A DNA stretch of 48,093 nt, taken from assembly GCA_003427395.1 (NCBI GenBank), contig BFEA01000171.1:2113377-2161469 (forward strand), read 5' to 3'. Under the pieces are notes generated by a model. That model had not been told where the DNA came from. It was given only the letters and a program-made list of their open reading frames with translations, and searched no databases. Positions 39,789-47,756 of this stretch are shown here, piece by piece; position 1 is the stretch's first letter; each line of letters opens with the position of its first letter. A program made the position numbers and the translations under genes. This stretch comes from Chara braunii. Taxonomy: Eukaryota > Streptophyta > Charophyceae > Charales > Characeae.

Positions 39789-40045
39789 CGGGGCCAAGTC
39801 CCACTAGCAGCGTTGAGTTTTAACGCCTGAATCTGGGCATTGCGGTGAGGAAACTCGATGTGTTTTCTGCACATCTCCGCAAACGCGTCCACATTCAGGC
39901 GTTGAGGAAACTGAACGCTGCTAGTGGGTCTTGGCCTCTGGACATTGCGGTTGAGGAAACCCGATGCGTTTTCTGCACATCTCCGCAAACGCGTCCAGAT
40001 GCAGGCGTTGAGGAAACTGAACGCTGCTAGTGGGTCTTGGCCTTG
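39789..40045. mobile_element. Foldback element, family C, with partial tandem duplication
   Basis: GGGGCCAAGTCCCACTAGCAGCG to CGCTGCTAGTGGGTCTTGGCC (39934) is one element. Its right ~100 bases (CATTGCGGTGAGGAAAC to TAGTGGGTCTTGGCC) are repeated at 39945-40045 with few changes. Confidence 0.85.
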
Positions 40046-40195
40046 GGCCTCAGATTTGAATTTGGAATGGAAAGTTGAATTTTGAGCCAAAAAAAAAAAA
40101 AAAAAAAAATCACGCACAGACATAGAAAAGGTCCTTTTCGAAAGAAAAGGGGATGGAGTACTGAAACAGTCGGCATAGGCTCACGACTTCCGAAA

Positions 40196-40306
40196 CTACC
40201 TGTATTTGCCGAAATAGAACGCGAGGTCATTACGGCTGCATTTAGGGCAACTTTCAGTCCAGATACAGCTGCGATAATGGCTGTGCATTCTCTTCGGGCC
40301 AAGATG
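40196..40306. mobile_element. Palindromic element, family A (copy 7, degenerate)
   Basis: CTACCTGTATTTGCCGAAATAG and TTCTCTTCGGGCCAAGATG are weak arms, but the interior GAGGTCATTACGGCTGCATT and CAGTCCAGATACAGCTGCG clearly match copies 30372 and 17458. Confidence 0.65.
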
Positions 40307-40479
40307 CCAGCCAATCAGAGTGCGCCTTGACGTGCAGGTTGTCCATGAACGTGCGTGGATCACCAGCATTGTCTGACGAGCTCACTTTTGGATGGTGTAT
40401 ATAACTTGATTGGACCGGTCTGTTTTTGTAACTGTTTTTTTCTTTTTTTTTTCTCGTTTTTTTTTCGCCCCCTTCTCTC

Positions 40480-40925
40480 GCAACTGTAAACTTGACGAGG
40501 ACTATCTTGAGCTCAGCCTTCTTCTCCTTTTTTTTGTTTTTTTTTGTTTGCCTTTTGAATGAAGAAAAAGCCCTCATTATTATGTAAACTTGATGACTAT
40601 CTTGAGCCCAGCCTTGACTTCTTTTTTTTTTTTTTTTTTTTTTTTTCGCCTTTTGAACAAAGAAAAAGCCCTCATTATTATGGCTGCGTGCATCAGGCAT
40701 TTCAGGGCAGGTATTGCGCAGACAGGACTGGACTCCACTTGCTCGAGGAGAGGATGACAATTTCATTTATTTATTTTTTTATTTATTTATTTTTTAATTT
40801 TAGAGGATGGCTAATTTATTTTCGGCTTTTCGTGGTTTTTTTTTTTTTTTTTTTCTGGCATCTCCAACGAAGAAAGAGCCCTCATTATTATGGCTGCGTG
40901 CATCAGGCAGGTGAAGCCAGGTAGT
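40480..40925. repeat. Triplicated block with poly(T) tracts
   Basis: GAAGAAAAAGCCCTCATTATTATG occurs in three places (about 40561, 40660, 40869), twice followed by GCTGCGTGCATCAGGCA. TAAACTTGA...CTATCTTGAG occurs at 40487 and 40584. T-runs separate the copies. This looks like serial duplication mediated by T-runs or by retroposition; no gene is seen. Confidence 0.8.
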
Positions 40926-40973
40926 GCAGACAGGGCCGGACTCTATATTTGCTGGAGGATAGAATGGCGAAGA

Positions 40974-41232
40974 GAGGACCATTTCTGGGCGTATGCCTGT
41001 CATCCTTGCGCAGCGGTCATCTCTTCGAGCCCTTCCATAATGCTGGCAAATCGTGCCAACCTTATGGAAGGGCTCAGAAATTTTGACAGCTGTATGTCTT
41101 GATATCCACATACAATGCACGGCCTAAACTGTGCATGACATATATAACGAAGTGGCCCTTTGGGGGGCCTTGTTAGTTATAATCTTCTCGGGATCGTTCC
41201 AATTGTCACGGAAGTCCTTCGGGAAGGACAGC
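40974..41232 (-). pseudogene. U6 snRNA-derived sequence, copy 4, split
   Basis: Minus strand: 41232-41169 reads GTCCTTCCCGAAGGACTTCC, then AATTGGAACGATCCCGAGAAG (U6 5' half). 41015-40974 reads GCTGCGCAAGGATGACAGGC and CCAGAAATGGTCC (3' half). About 150 bases (41016-41168), including a strong hairpin, separate them. Order and orientation fit one U6 copy split by an insertion. Confidence 0.75.
41027..41075. repeat. Perfect 14-bp stem hairpin
   Basis: GAGCCCTTCCATAA (41027-41040) and TTATGGAAGGGCTC (41062-41075) are perfect complements around a 21-base loop. It lies inside the split U6 copy. It could be the terminus of an inserted foldback element or a transcribed hairpin; nothing else supports a function. 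Confidence 0.9.
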
Positions 41233-41399
41233 ATGGCACGAAAAGAAGGGCACTTACAGCAGATGAATAAAAAAAGCAGGGGAGATCCTTCTTGGTTATA
41301 TCAAATGACGAGTGGTGTCTCACATCCCTTCCGTATGTGAGAGGCGGGCCTCCCCAAGGCGTGTTACGAACGGTCGGCCGCCCAAGCCTATCCGACCCA

Positions 41400-41790
41400 T
41401 AAGAAAGAAAAAAAAGGAAAAAAAAAGAAAAACAAAAGTAGGGGTAGAAATAAGGAAAGGATAGAAATAAGGGCAAGGGGGTTCAGATCCTAAATTCAGA
41501 TCCCCCCCAAAATAAAAGAAATAAGGGTAAGAGGGTTGGGATCCTAAAATCAGATCCGAAAAAAAAGAAGAAGAAATAAGTCACGAAAAAAAAAAAAAAA
41601 GTCAGGAAGGACAGGATGGCAAAAAGAAGGCCACGTACGACGGATGAATGAAAAAGGCGAGGAAAGAAATAAGCATAAGGATATAAATAAGGTTAAAGAG
41701 GGTTCGGATCCTAAAAAACGGTAAATGAAATAAAGGTGAAGATAGAAATAATAGCCTAAAAAAATAAAGAAAAAAAATAAAGAAAAAAAA
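41400..41790. repeat. A-rich degenerate tandem repeat
   Basis: GAAATAAGGGYAAGRGGGTT followed by GGATCCTAAA or CAGATCCTAAA recurs at about 41465, 41518, 41685 and 41700, separated by A-runs. Also GGAAGGACAGCATGGCAC (41222) and GGAAGGACAGGATGGCAA (41605) match. No gene. Confidence 0.8.
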
Positions 41791-41867
41791 TAAATAATAA
41801 TAATAGCCTATTTTATCTGAGCTTGGTAATCCGAAGAGTAGAGGAAGATTAGAGAATCTTCTGTCCT

Positions 41868-41983
41868 CCCCCCGGCCGAACACTACAAGTTGTGGCTCGT
41901 GGTTGATGTGTACAAGCTATGTTTCTGACTTGGTACAGGCATTTTCAGGGTGCGTTGTGTTCGGTGGAAGAAGATTCGGTAGT
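41868..41983. mobile_element. Palindromic element, family A (copy 8, relic)
   Basis: The right arm AGGGTGCGTTGTGTTCGGTGGAAGA...CGGTAG is clear, and the interior has GTACAAGCTATGTTTCTGAC. The left arm (CCGGCCGAACACTACAAG) is badly decayed. Confidence 0.6.
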
Positions 41984-42647
41984 CGGACTTGCCTAAGGTG
42001 CCACATCGGGTACATGGACATCTGTGTGAGGGAGATGCTTTTTTTTTTTTTTTTTTTTTTTTAGTTAGGTGCTTGTTTTTCGTTTGTGAGGTAGGTGCTT
42101 TGTTATCGAGGCTATCCTTCTTGGATTTCTCCGCCCCCCTCCCCCCTTTTTTTTTCTGATGGCATCTCTCAAAAGATCGGAGGAATATCGGACGCCAGGC
42201 TCAAGCGTTCCACTTCAACCTGGGTGGGGTAGGGAAAGATCCTAAATTTCCGCGCCAGGCTGCAGCATTCCGCTTCGACCTCCCCCGGCTCGTCCAGCAT
42301 CCATCTAGCCTCGGGTAAGCTAAGGACATTCTGGACTTGTCTGTGGGTGCTAGCCTGCCCAGCCTTGGGTATCTCTACCTGCTATTAGGCCCACGTCACC
42401 ATCGAAAATTGTGGGATGATAGTCCCGAGTGATTCACACTCAGGTAGGATAGGGGGGATAGAGGGGGGGGGTGCGTGAGGAGTATTGATGAGAGGAAGGG
42501 TTGGGTCGTAGCCTCAGAATAGTCGTCTCGATGACCGATGGTGGACTGATGACTGCAACCGTCGTATGTCTGGAATCAGGCCTCTGCAACAACCTAGGCT
42601 TAAAAAAAGAAAAAAAAAAGGAAAAAAAAAGATGGGAGGAAACTCTC

Positions 42648-42683
42648 TCTAGGCGTTTTGGCTAAGTAAGATAAAGTGTAGTA

Positions 42684-42717
<34 letters not shown>

Positions 42718-42775
42718 GATCAAGTGTAGTATCGGTTCTGAATCAGTTGAATATCTGATCCGTGGTCCATTGGAA
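42648..42775 (+). pseudogene. U2 snRNA-derived sequence, copy 3, split by poly(T)
   Basis: CTCTAGGCGTTTTGGCTAAG, then AGTGTAGTATC, a 31-T run (42686-42716), then GATCAAGTGTAGTATCGGTT, AATCAGTTGAATATCTGATC and CGTGGTCCATTGG followed by A-rich DNA. Without the T-run and one copy of the duplicated GATMAAGTGTAGTATC (42670-42685 and 42718-42733) the sequence is a normal U2 5' domain. It ends at GGTCCATTGG, almost the same truncation point as copy 2. Confidence 0.85.
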
Positions 42776-42998
42776 AAAATAGAAGGGAAAAAAAAAAAGA
42801 CCGGCGGAGAATGGCTTGGTACTTCACTGTTGTTTGAATGAGGTCGGTAAAGACAAATTTTCAGGTGTATTATGACACTCTTGATTTTATCTTTTTTAAA
42901 AGTTTTTTTGGAAAAATGCTTCGATGGGCTTATTTATTGTGCGCCTCGAATAGGAAGAGAACAAGTAAAGTGGACACCGTGACGTCTTTTTCAATCCA

Positions 42999-43039
<41 letters not shown>

Positions 43040-43040
43040 G
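42999..43040. repeat. Compound (TG)n(AG)n microsatellite
   Basis: A short TG run passes into AG. From here to 43770 there is no recognised gene or element apart from a C-run/A-run (43541-43579). Confidence 0.9.
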
Positions 43041-43770
43041 GTGGAGCAATGTAGAGGGGGCAAAATAGGGCCTGTGGCCCATAAGAGGTATATCGACGTA
43101 GTGCTGGCATCATACCTCGAACACGAAGCACCTACCCTATCATGTGCTACCTCGAAGAAAAGTGGACCATGGTGTCATTAAATGCATACAAAGAAAACAG
43201 TACCCTAAAGATCAAACTAAGGTTTCCCCCTTTAAACCTAGTTATCCCCGTTAAAGCCAATTTACACCCCACTTGCTCCCTCTTGGGAGCCAACACTCAA
43301 GTGAAAAAATTGCTCTGCGTTAAACTGCCACTCCCCCCGGCCCTGTGAGTTAGGGCCGGGTTCTACACCGGGGGTTCAATCCAGCCACAGTGACTGGAAA
43401 AGCCGTAACTTCTGCGATTTCTCATGCTCAGAAGAATTCTTCAAAACTCTGAAAATTTGAGGGTCCATAGATTAGGCCTTTTGATCTTGGGCCCGGTTCC
43501 CAGCACGTGCTGCTTCCCACGAATAGACTGGAGCCTTGTCCCCCCCCCCCCCCAAAAAAAAGAAAAAAAGAAAAAAAAAAGGCCTTGATCTTTCAAGGAA
43601 AAATATCATTATAAATCGCTGTGCTGATCGGTGCATTTCCAATGTTTTGATGCAAATTCCACTTTTGCCATTCACCCAGTTTTCCACTCTATGCTACGGG
43701 CAGACCTCGAGAAATGACACTACCGGTCCCCTGAGGTTTTTGACATCCGGGGGAGTGGCTGTGTAATTGC

Positions 43771-43878
43771 CAGCCAGAAGTGGAAACTGTACTGTTTCCA
43801 CTTGGCTGAATCGGGGCTACCTGTACAGGCCCATTTATCGCAAAAGTCGTCGGAGCAATTTTCGGAAGTACAGGTGGT
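43771..43878. repeat. Hairpin and family E-like remnant
   Basis: AAGTGGAAAC TGTACT GTTTCCACTT (43779-43804) is a perfect 10-bp stem, extended by CAGCC/GGCTG. The text further on, GGAAGTACAGGTGGTTTAAA, resembles a decayed family E end. Confidence 0.65.
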
Positions 43879-44216
43879 TTAAAGGAATTAGCTTTAGGGA
43901 AATAAATAAATGAAGATCCCCCATTGCCAAAAAACAAAAAGAAAGCCCACTTTTGCGAAGATCGTGACTGTAATCACGGAGACGGATGGACGGCACCTAA
44001 AGGATCCAGTACAAAGGGAAAAAGTGAACCCAAGGGGATGTCAGAATAAGAATATACAGGCGAGGGTTCAATGTGTAGGGTTTTAACGATGATATAAAAC
44101 AGGGAGGACGGATAAAATGCGTCAGAAGACATCACGCATTACAGGCCAGCCAGAGGAATGGGGTAGACACAGGTCAGCAAACATTAGCAGAGGGAGGTCG
44201 GAGTATGGGTTCTAAG

Positions 44217-44379
44217 TTAAACCACCAGTACTTGGGCGACGCCTTAGCGTTAGCGCTACGCGATTTCCGCGGCCGGCGGGCCGTCGATAAATCGAATCCA
44301 CCGCCCGTGCTGCTTCGAGATTTGGGCGGCCGGTGCGGCGCGCAGTGCCCAAGTACTGGTGGTACTGGTGGTGGTTTAA
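44217..44379. mobile_element. Foldback element, family E (copy 2)
   Basis: TTAAACCACCAGTACTTGGGC and GCCCAAGTACTGGTGG...GGTTTAA are the ends. The interior is GC-rich. The right end has a small GGTACTGGTGG duplication and merges with the next element through a shared TTTAAA. Confidence 0.85.
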
Positions 44380-44525
44380 ACCACCAGTACTTCCTAAAGT
44401 CGTGCCCGTTAACGCTACGCGATACGTACGGGCCACTACAGGAGCGCCCAAATTCATCCAACTAGAAACGTTTCTACTCTATTTTTTTCCGCGGCGGATA
44501 GCTGGGCCAAGTACTGGTGGTTTAA
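44376..44525. mobile_element. Foldback element, family E (copy 3)
   Basis: TTAAACCACCAGTACTTCC opens and GGGCCAAGTACTGGTGGTTTAA closes. The interior TACGGGCCACTACAGGAGCG equals that of copy 1 at 37775. TTAA at both ends may be a TTAA target duplication or part of the inverted ends; the two cannot be told apart here. Confidence 0.85.
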
Positions 44526-44913
44526 GGATTCAGGTTCAGGGTTTTAGGGAGGCTCGAAAGTAAGGGGGGCAAATAAAAAGAGAAAGGGGATATCACGCCT
44601 CACGGGCAGGGCAGAGGAGTGAGGAAGACCCAGGACAGTAAAGAGCAAGGATGAACTCTTTCTAGTTGGCATGGTACTATCTGGCAGATGTGGCCACCAG
44701 TTCTGAGAGGAAAGAGAGGGACAGGGCAAGCTGACAGTCAATCCTCCACCGCGGTGGAGCAATCAATGCTGTTCAGGGTTCCTTCGGCCAAACGGGAGGA
44801 AGCGGGAGTGAGTTGTCATTGTAATGTACATTTTGGCTTGCCGGTGGAATAGGAACCGGACTGACGCTCCCCAGAATAGAACGGAGCCAGGACCACAAGC
44901 CCCTGTTAAAAAA

Positions 44914-45180
44914 AAAAAAGCACGATGGCCTTGAGATATCATTGTAGAACTGACCAGCCCTCGATTAATTTGGAGTTGATTTCATTGATCTGCTTCTCTA
45001 TCTGGATTCGAACTTGTGTCTCTTTGTTTTGAATGGTTCAGAAGTGTACCATCTGCCCTACCGTCTTCCCCCGAACATAACACACCCTAAAAATGAAAGT
45101 ATACAAGCTATATTTCCGGCCAGATACAGCCAAAATAAGGGTGCGTTGTGTTCGGGGGAAGACGGTAGCCGCGTTGGTTA
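44914..45180 (-). mobile_element. tRNA-like SINE S2, copy 2, with family A inserted
   Basis: Minus strand: an A-box-like TGGTACACTTCTG, the B-box-like AAGTTCGAATCC (complement 45004-45013), then body TTAATCGAGGGCTGGTCAGT and GATATCTCAAGGCCATCGTG ending in a T-run (A-run 44908-44919 on this strand). A family A element (45059-45167) is inserted in the tRNA-like head. Compared with the uninterrupted head in copy 1, the insertion duplicated only TA. Confidence 0.72.
45059..45167. mobile_element. Palindromic element, family A (copy 9, best preserved)
   Basis: TACCGTCTTCCCCCGAACAT and TTCGGGGGAAGACGGTA are near-perfect arms extended by ACACACCCT/AGGGTGCGT. The interior TATACAAGCTATATTTCCGG and CCAGATACAGCC is nearly identical to copy 2. 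Length without the flanking TA is about 105 bp. No open frame. Confidence 0.92.
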
Positions 45181-45199
45181 TCGATACGTTCTTGATATA

Positions 45200-45820
45200 T
45201 CAATGGGAGGTCGGACGTTCTTGATATATCAATGGGAGGTCGGAGCCATGGATTTCGATCACCGAGGTGCAGCTCCGCGCCTAGGGGATGTATCTTGCTA
45301 CCTTTCGTGTGAAGATGCTCTTCCTAGTGTCAGGTTTTGTGAGTAGCATGCGCAGACCCATAGTGTTTTCAGTTACGTACCGACTAAAACTAGTTTGTGG
45401 CAGTTGCCTCTGAAGGGAGAAAGTGTCCTGTGAGATGTGGAAGGGATAGCATATAAAGGGCCTCGCCCCACGGCGCACGAAACGAAAACGAAATGAAAAC
45501 GAAACGAGTGCATCTGCCCACGGAAGGTGGCAACAGACACTCGTTACTATTTAATTTTGTCATGTGTTATTTTATGAATTTCTGTTAGGTGAGGGAGAGC
45601 ACGACTTTGAAATAACAATTTTGTATTTTGACTATAACCACTTTTTTCAGAAGGTACCGAAGGTGATATTTCTTGCAGTGCACTAACCTTCCATAGAAAA
45701 TATTATTCTTGAATTTGGCTATGTCCAATAAAGAATCTTGCATTCTTATTGAATACTTTGATTGAACCATCTCCCAGAAGAGATCCTAAAATAAATTTAA
45801 ATAATTGCTCTATATTGATC
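45200..45820. other. Mixed DNA, no gene recognised; AT-rich from 45530
   Basis: A duplication (GTTCTTGATATATCAATGGGAGGTCGGA-type text at 45189 and 45217) is followed by unremarkable sequence. From about 45530 the DNA becomes AT-rich up to the tRNA cluster and may belong to the same organelle-like insertion; a 61-codon minus frame here (45585-45770) is not recognisable. Confidence 0.5.
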
Positions 45821-45821
45821 C

Positions 45822-45900
45822 GATAAAGATATTTAGCTTAGTTGGTTAGAGTGCTGGTCTGTCACGCCAGAAGTCGCGGGTTCAAATCCCGTTTTTCCCG
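45822..45900 (+). tRNA. trnD: tRNA-Asp(GTC)-like, degenerate acceptor
   Basis: The D arm (GCTT...GAGT), anticodon arm (CTGGT-CTGTCAC-GCCAG, anticodon GTC at 45861-45863), variable AAGTC, T arm (GCGGG-TTCAAAT-CCCGT) and 3' acceptor TTTTCCC plus G are complete and pair well. The 5' acceptor strand does not pair properly (GATAAAG with an apparent ATA insertion). This indicates a relic rather than an active gene. Sequence style is organellar/bacterial. Confidence 0.75.
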
Positions 45901-45983
45901 GGAGGCTGAGTGGCTGAAGGCATGGGTTTGCTAAAACAACCTACCACAAGATTGTATCATGGGTTCAAATCCCATTTCCTCCG
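45901..45983 (+). tRNA. trnS: tRNA-Ser(GCT)-like, 5' deletion
   Basis: A class II tRNA with a long variable arm: GAGTGGCTGAAGGC D arm, anticodon loop with GCT (45930-45932), T arm ATGGG-TTCAAAT-CCCAT and acceptor TTCCTCC plus G. From memory, plant mitochondrial trnS(GCU) has the same GTATCATGGGTTC...CCCATTTCCTCCG end. GGAGG is followed at once by CTGAGTGG, so about five bases of the usual GGAGGTATGGCTGAG are missing. It directly abuts the preceding tRNA. Confidence 0.78.
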
Positions 45984-45990
45984 TTCCGTC

Positions 45991-46063
45991 GGGGGCGTAT
46001 TTCAAGTGGTAGAACGCATGTTTTGCAAGTATGAAGTTATGGGTTCAAGTCTGATCGTCTCCA
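45991..46063 (+). tRNA. trnA: tRNA-Ala(TGC)-like
   Basis: The acceptor GGGGGCG pairs with CGTCTCC (two G-T pairs). The anticodon arm CATGT-TTTGCAA-GTATG carries TGC (46024-46026), with variable AAGTT. The T arm ATGGG/CTGAT has one mismatch; discriminator A. This is the most complete of the four copies, seven bases after tRNA-Ser. Confidence 0.75.
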
Positions 46064-46075
46064 ATTTCCCCGTGA

Positions 46076-46120
46076 GCGCACGTAGCTCAGGTGGTAGAGC
46101 ATTCCCTTGGTAAGGGAAAG
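46076..46120 (+). tRNA. trnT: tRNA-Thr(GGT)-like, 3'-truncated
   Basis: GCGCACG acceptor strand, D arm GCTC...GAGC, anticodon arm TTCCC-TTGGTAA-GGGAA (anticodon GGT). The sequence then runs into unrelated DNA with no T arm or 3' acceptor. The break at about 46119 marks the right edge of the organelle-like block. Confidence 0.72.
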
Positions 46121-46399
46121 GGAACGTGGCCATTTTCTGTGGGAAGATGCACTTGTTTCGTTTTTCAGTTCGTGTGCCGTGCGGCGACGCCCAAAGACTG
46201 TGTTGACATCCTTCAGGGCTGAAAGGCAAGGAGGCCAACTTTTTGTTTGTTTGTTTTTGAAAAAAAGATACAAGGCCACCTTTCGGCCCTCCTTGGCGTA
46301 GTGGGGAATGGACGTTAGTTTTGTTTTGTTTCGCCTCTGTTTATCTCCTTTTTCCATTTTTTTTATTCCTTTCCCTCTTATATTTTTTTTATTTTTTTT

Positions 46400-46540
46400 T
46401 GGGGGGGGGGGGGGGGGGGGAAGGGGGGCGAGGGGGTGGGGATGGAAATTCCCTTTTTTTTCCTAAAGAAAAGGGTGATGGCCTTGAGCTATCATTGGCG
46501 AACTGACCTGCCCCAGTTAGTTAGTTCCGTTCTGATACGA
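46400..46540. repeat. Poly(G) tract and SINE S2 body fragment (copy 3)
   Basis: T-runs and a 20-G run precede AAAAGGGTGATGGCCTTGAG, CTATCATTGGCGAACTGACC and TGCCCCAGTTAG, matching the body of SINE S2 copies at 38408 and 44914. The tRNA-like head is not recognisable beyond it. A decayed family A-like sequence may follow (46545-46665: CTTCACGCGAG...GGAACGTATCGTCATTAT). Confidence 0.6.
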
Positions 46541-46947
46541 GCAGCCGACTTCACGCGAGTGGAACGTATCGTCATTATCACTGTATCTACTCCAAAATGT
46601 TGGCCAAGTGCAGACATAAATAACTTTCGTTCTATTTGGTTGAAGGCTGTATATCTTCTTTAACAGTTCTTGTGGGGACGTATCAGCTTGGCTAGTCCTG
46701 GTGATGTGTCTTTTTCTTTTCGAAGGGTAGATGGAAAGGACAGTCCGAATGTGCCTTTTCTGTGGCAGAGAGGCTATGTAACATTTTACGTGTCGCTGAA
46801 CTGCAAAGGGACGGGATATGTTCAGACTGAGCAACACTTTCTCATGAATAGGGACTGCTACCAGCTCAAGATCCGTACACTTATAAAAATCGCTAACGCG
46901 AGAAATTTGCAATCCGGGCGATCCCGACGGTCCGGATTGTCGCTCAA

Positions 46948-47065
46948 TCTTAAGACTTTAAGATCGCGCGATGATCCAGGCCGTCCATGGTCCTACTGAC
47001 CTGAAGATTCAGATCGTCGTGCGATCTTAAAATTTAAGATCGCGCGACGATCTGGGCCATCGGCC
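46948..47065. repeat. Palindromic AAGATCGCGCGAYGATC repeats
   Basis: GATCGTCGTGCGATCTTAAA (47014) meets ATTTAAGATCGCGCGACGATC (to 47053) in a near-perfect ~40-bp palindrome. A direct copy of its right arm (TTTAAGATCGCGCGATGATC with CAGGCCGTCC) lies at 46959-46987, followed in both places by GGCC-containing text. No family was assigned; the overlapping 109-codon frame (46670-46999) is not recognised. Confidence 0.8.
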
Positions 47066-47344
47066 AGGTACCAGTTGGCCAACGGCCCAGATTAGGAGTT
47101 TGCAGCACAACCGAAGTTAGGGCTGCCTAGCGTGGGGAGAAACTGGTTCCAGGCAGGCCAGTCTCCTATAGGGCGCAGCGGTTCGCCCCCCGCGCATATC
47201 TTTTGCGGCGCGCGGAGCCGGTGTATAGTGAATGAGACAACTCTCACTCACACGGCCGCACTCCTGCCCGCTCGAACAAGTACATGCACAAACACATGCA
47301 CATGCACGCACACACGCACGCAAATGCATCATGGGCAAACTGTC

Positions 47345-47410
47345 GGGGTTTAACCTCCTGATGAGTTGGTGAAAGTTGAGTGGAACAGTCTCTCTGGCAC
47401 ACTCGTGCTT
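47345..47410 (+). ncRNA. Hammerhead-like motif, copy 3 (degenerate)
   Basis: CTGATGAG (47358-47365) has the full conserved box. It is followed by TTGGTGAAAG, aligned with TCGGTGAAAC of copy 2, and then GGAACAGTC, aligned with GAAACAGTT. GAAA has become GGAA and stem II no longer pairs, so it is inactive. The further text CTCTCTGGCACACTC parallels TTGTCACAGCCCCTC of copy 2. It is a relic of the same family 34 kb away. Confidence 0.45.
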
Positions 47411-47461
47411 TTTTTGGGGGGTTCACACAAACACAAACTGTGGGTGGGTGGATGTGTGCGC

Positions 47462-47463
<2 letters not shown>

Positions 47464-47516
<53 letters not shown>
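47464..47516. repeat. (GA)n microsatellite
   Basis: An uninterrupted GA run; Arg-Glu or Leu-Ser frames across it are artefacts. From 47520 to 47756 nothing else is recognised. Confidence 0.95.
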
Positions 47517-47518
<2 letters not shown>

Positions 47519-47756
47519 TTTCTGCATCACCTGTTGTGTTTGTTTTTGCGAGTGAAGGCGCAACAGGTCATCTAGTACATTTAGAATGTTGTGCAGCAGG
47601 GCGAGGCCCAGAGTCAATGAGAGTGGTAATATACTGATGTGTGGTAGAGTGAAGACGATGTTTGGGAAACATCGTTTTGGGGGGTGTTTGACCCCCATGA
47701 GGACATCTGCTGTCTTTTCAGGATTGAAGGACAGAAGGGGCCTGGCTTTAAAGGCT

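Noticed and set aside
46670-46999. 109-codon open frame
   Set aside because: No recognisable domain; its 3' half overlaps the palindromic GATCGCGCGA repeats.
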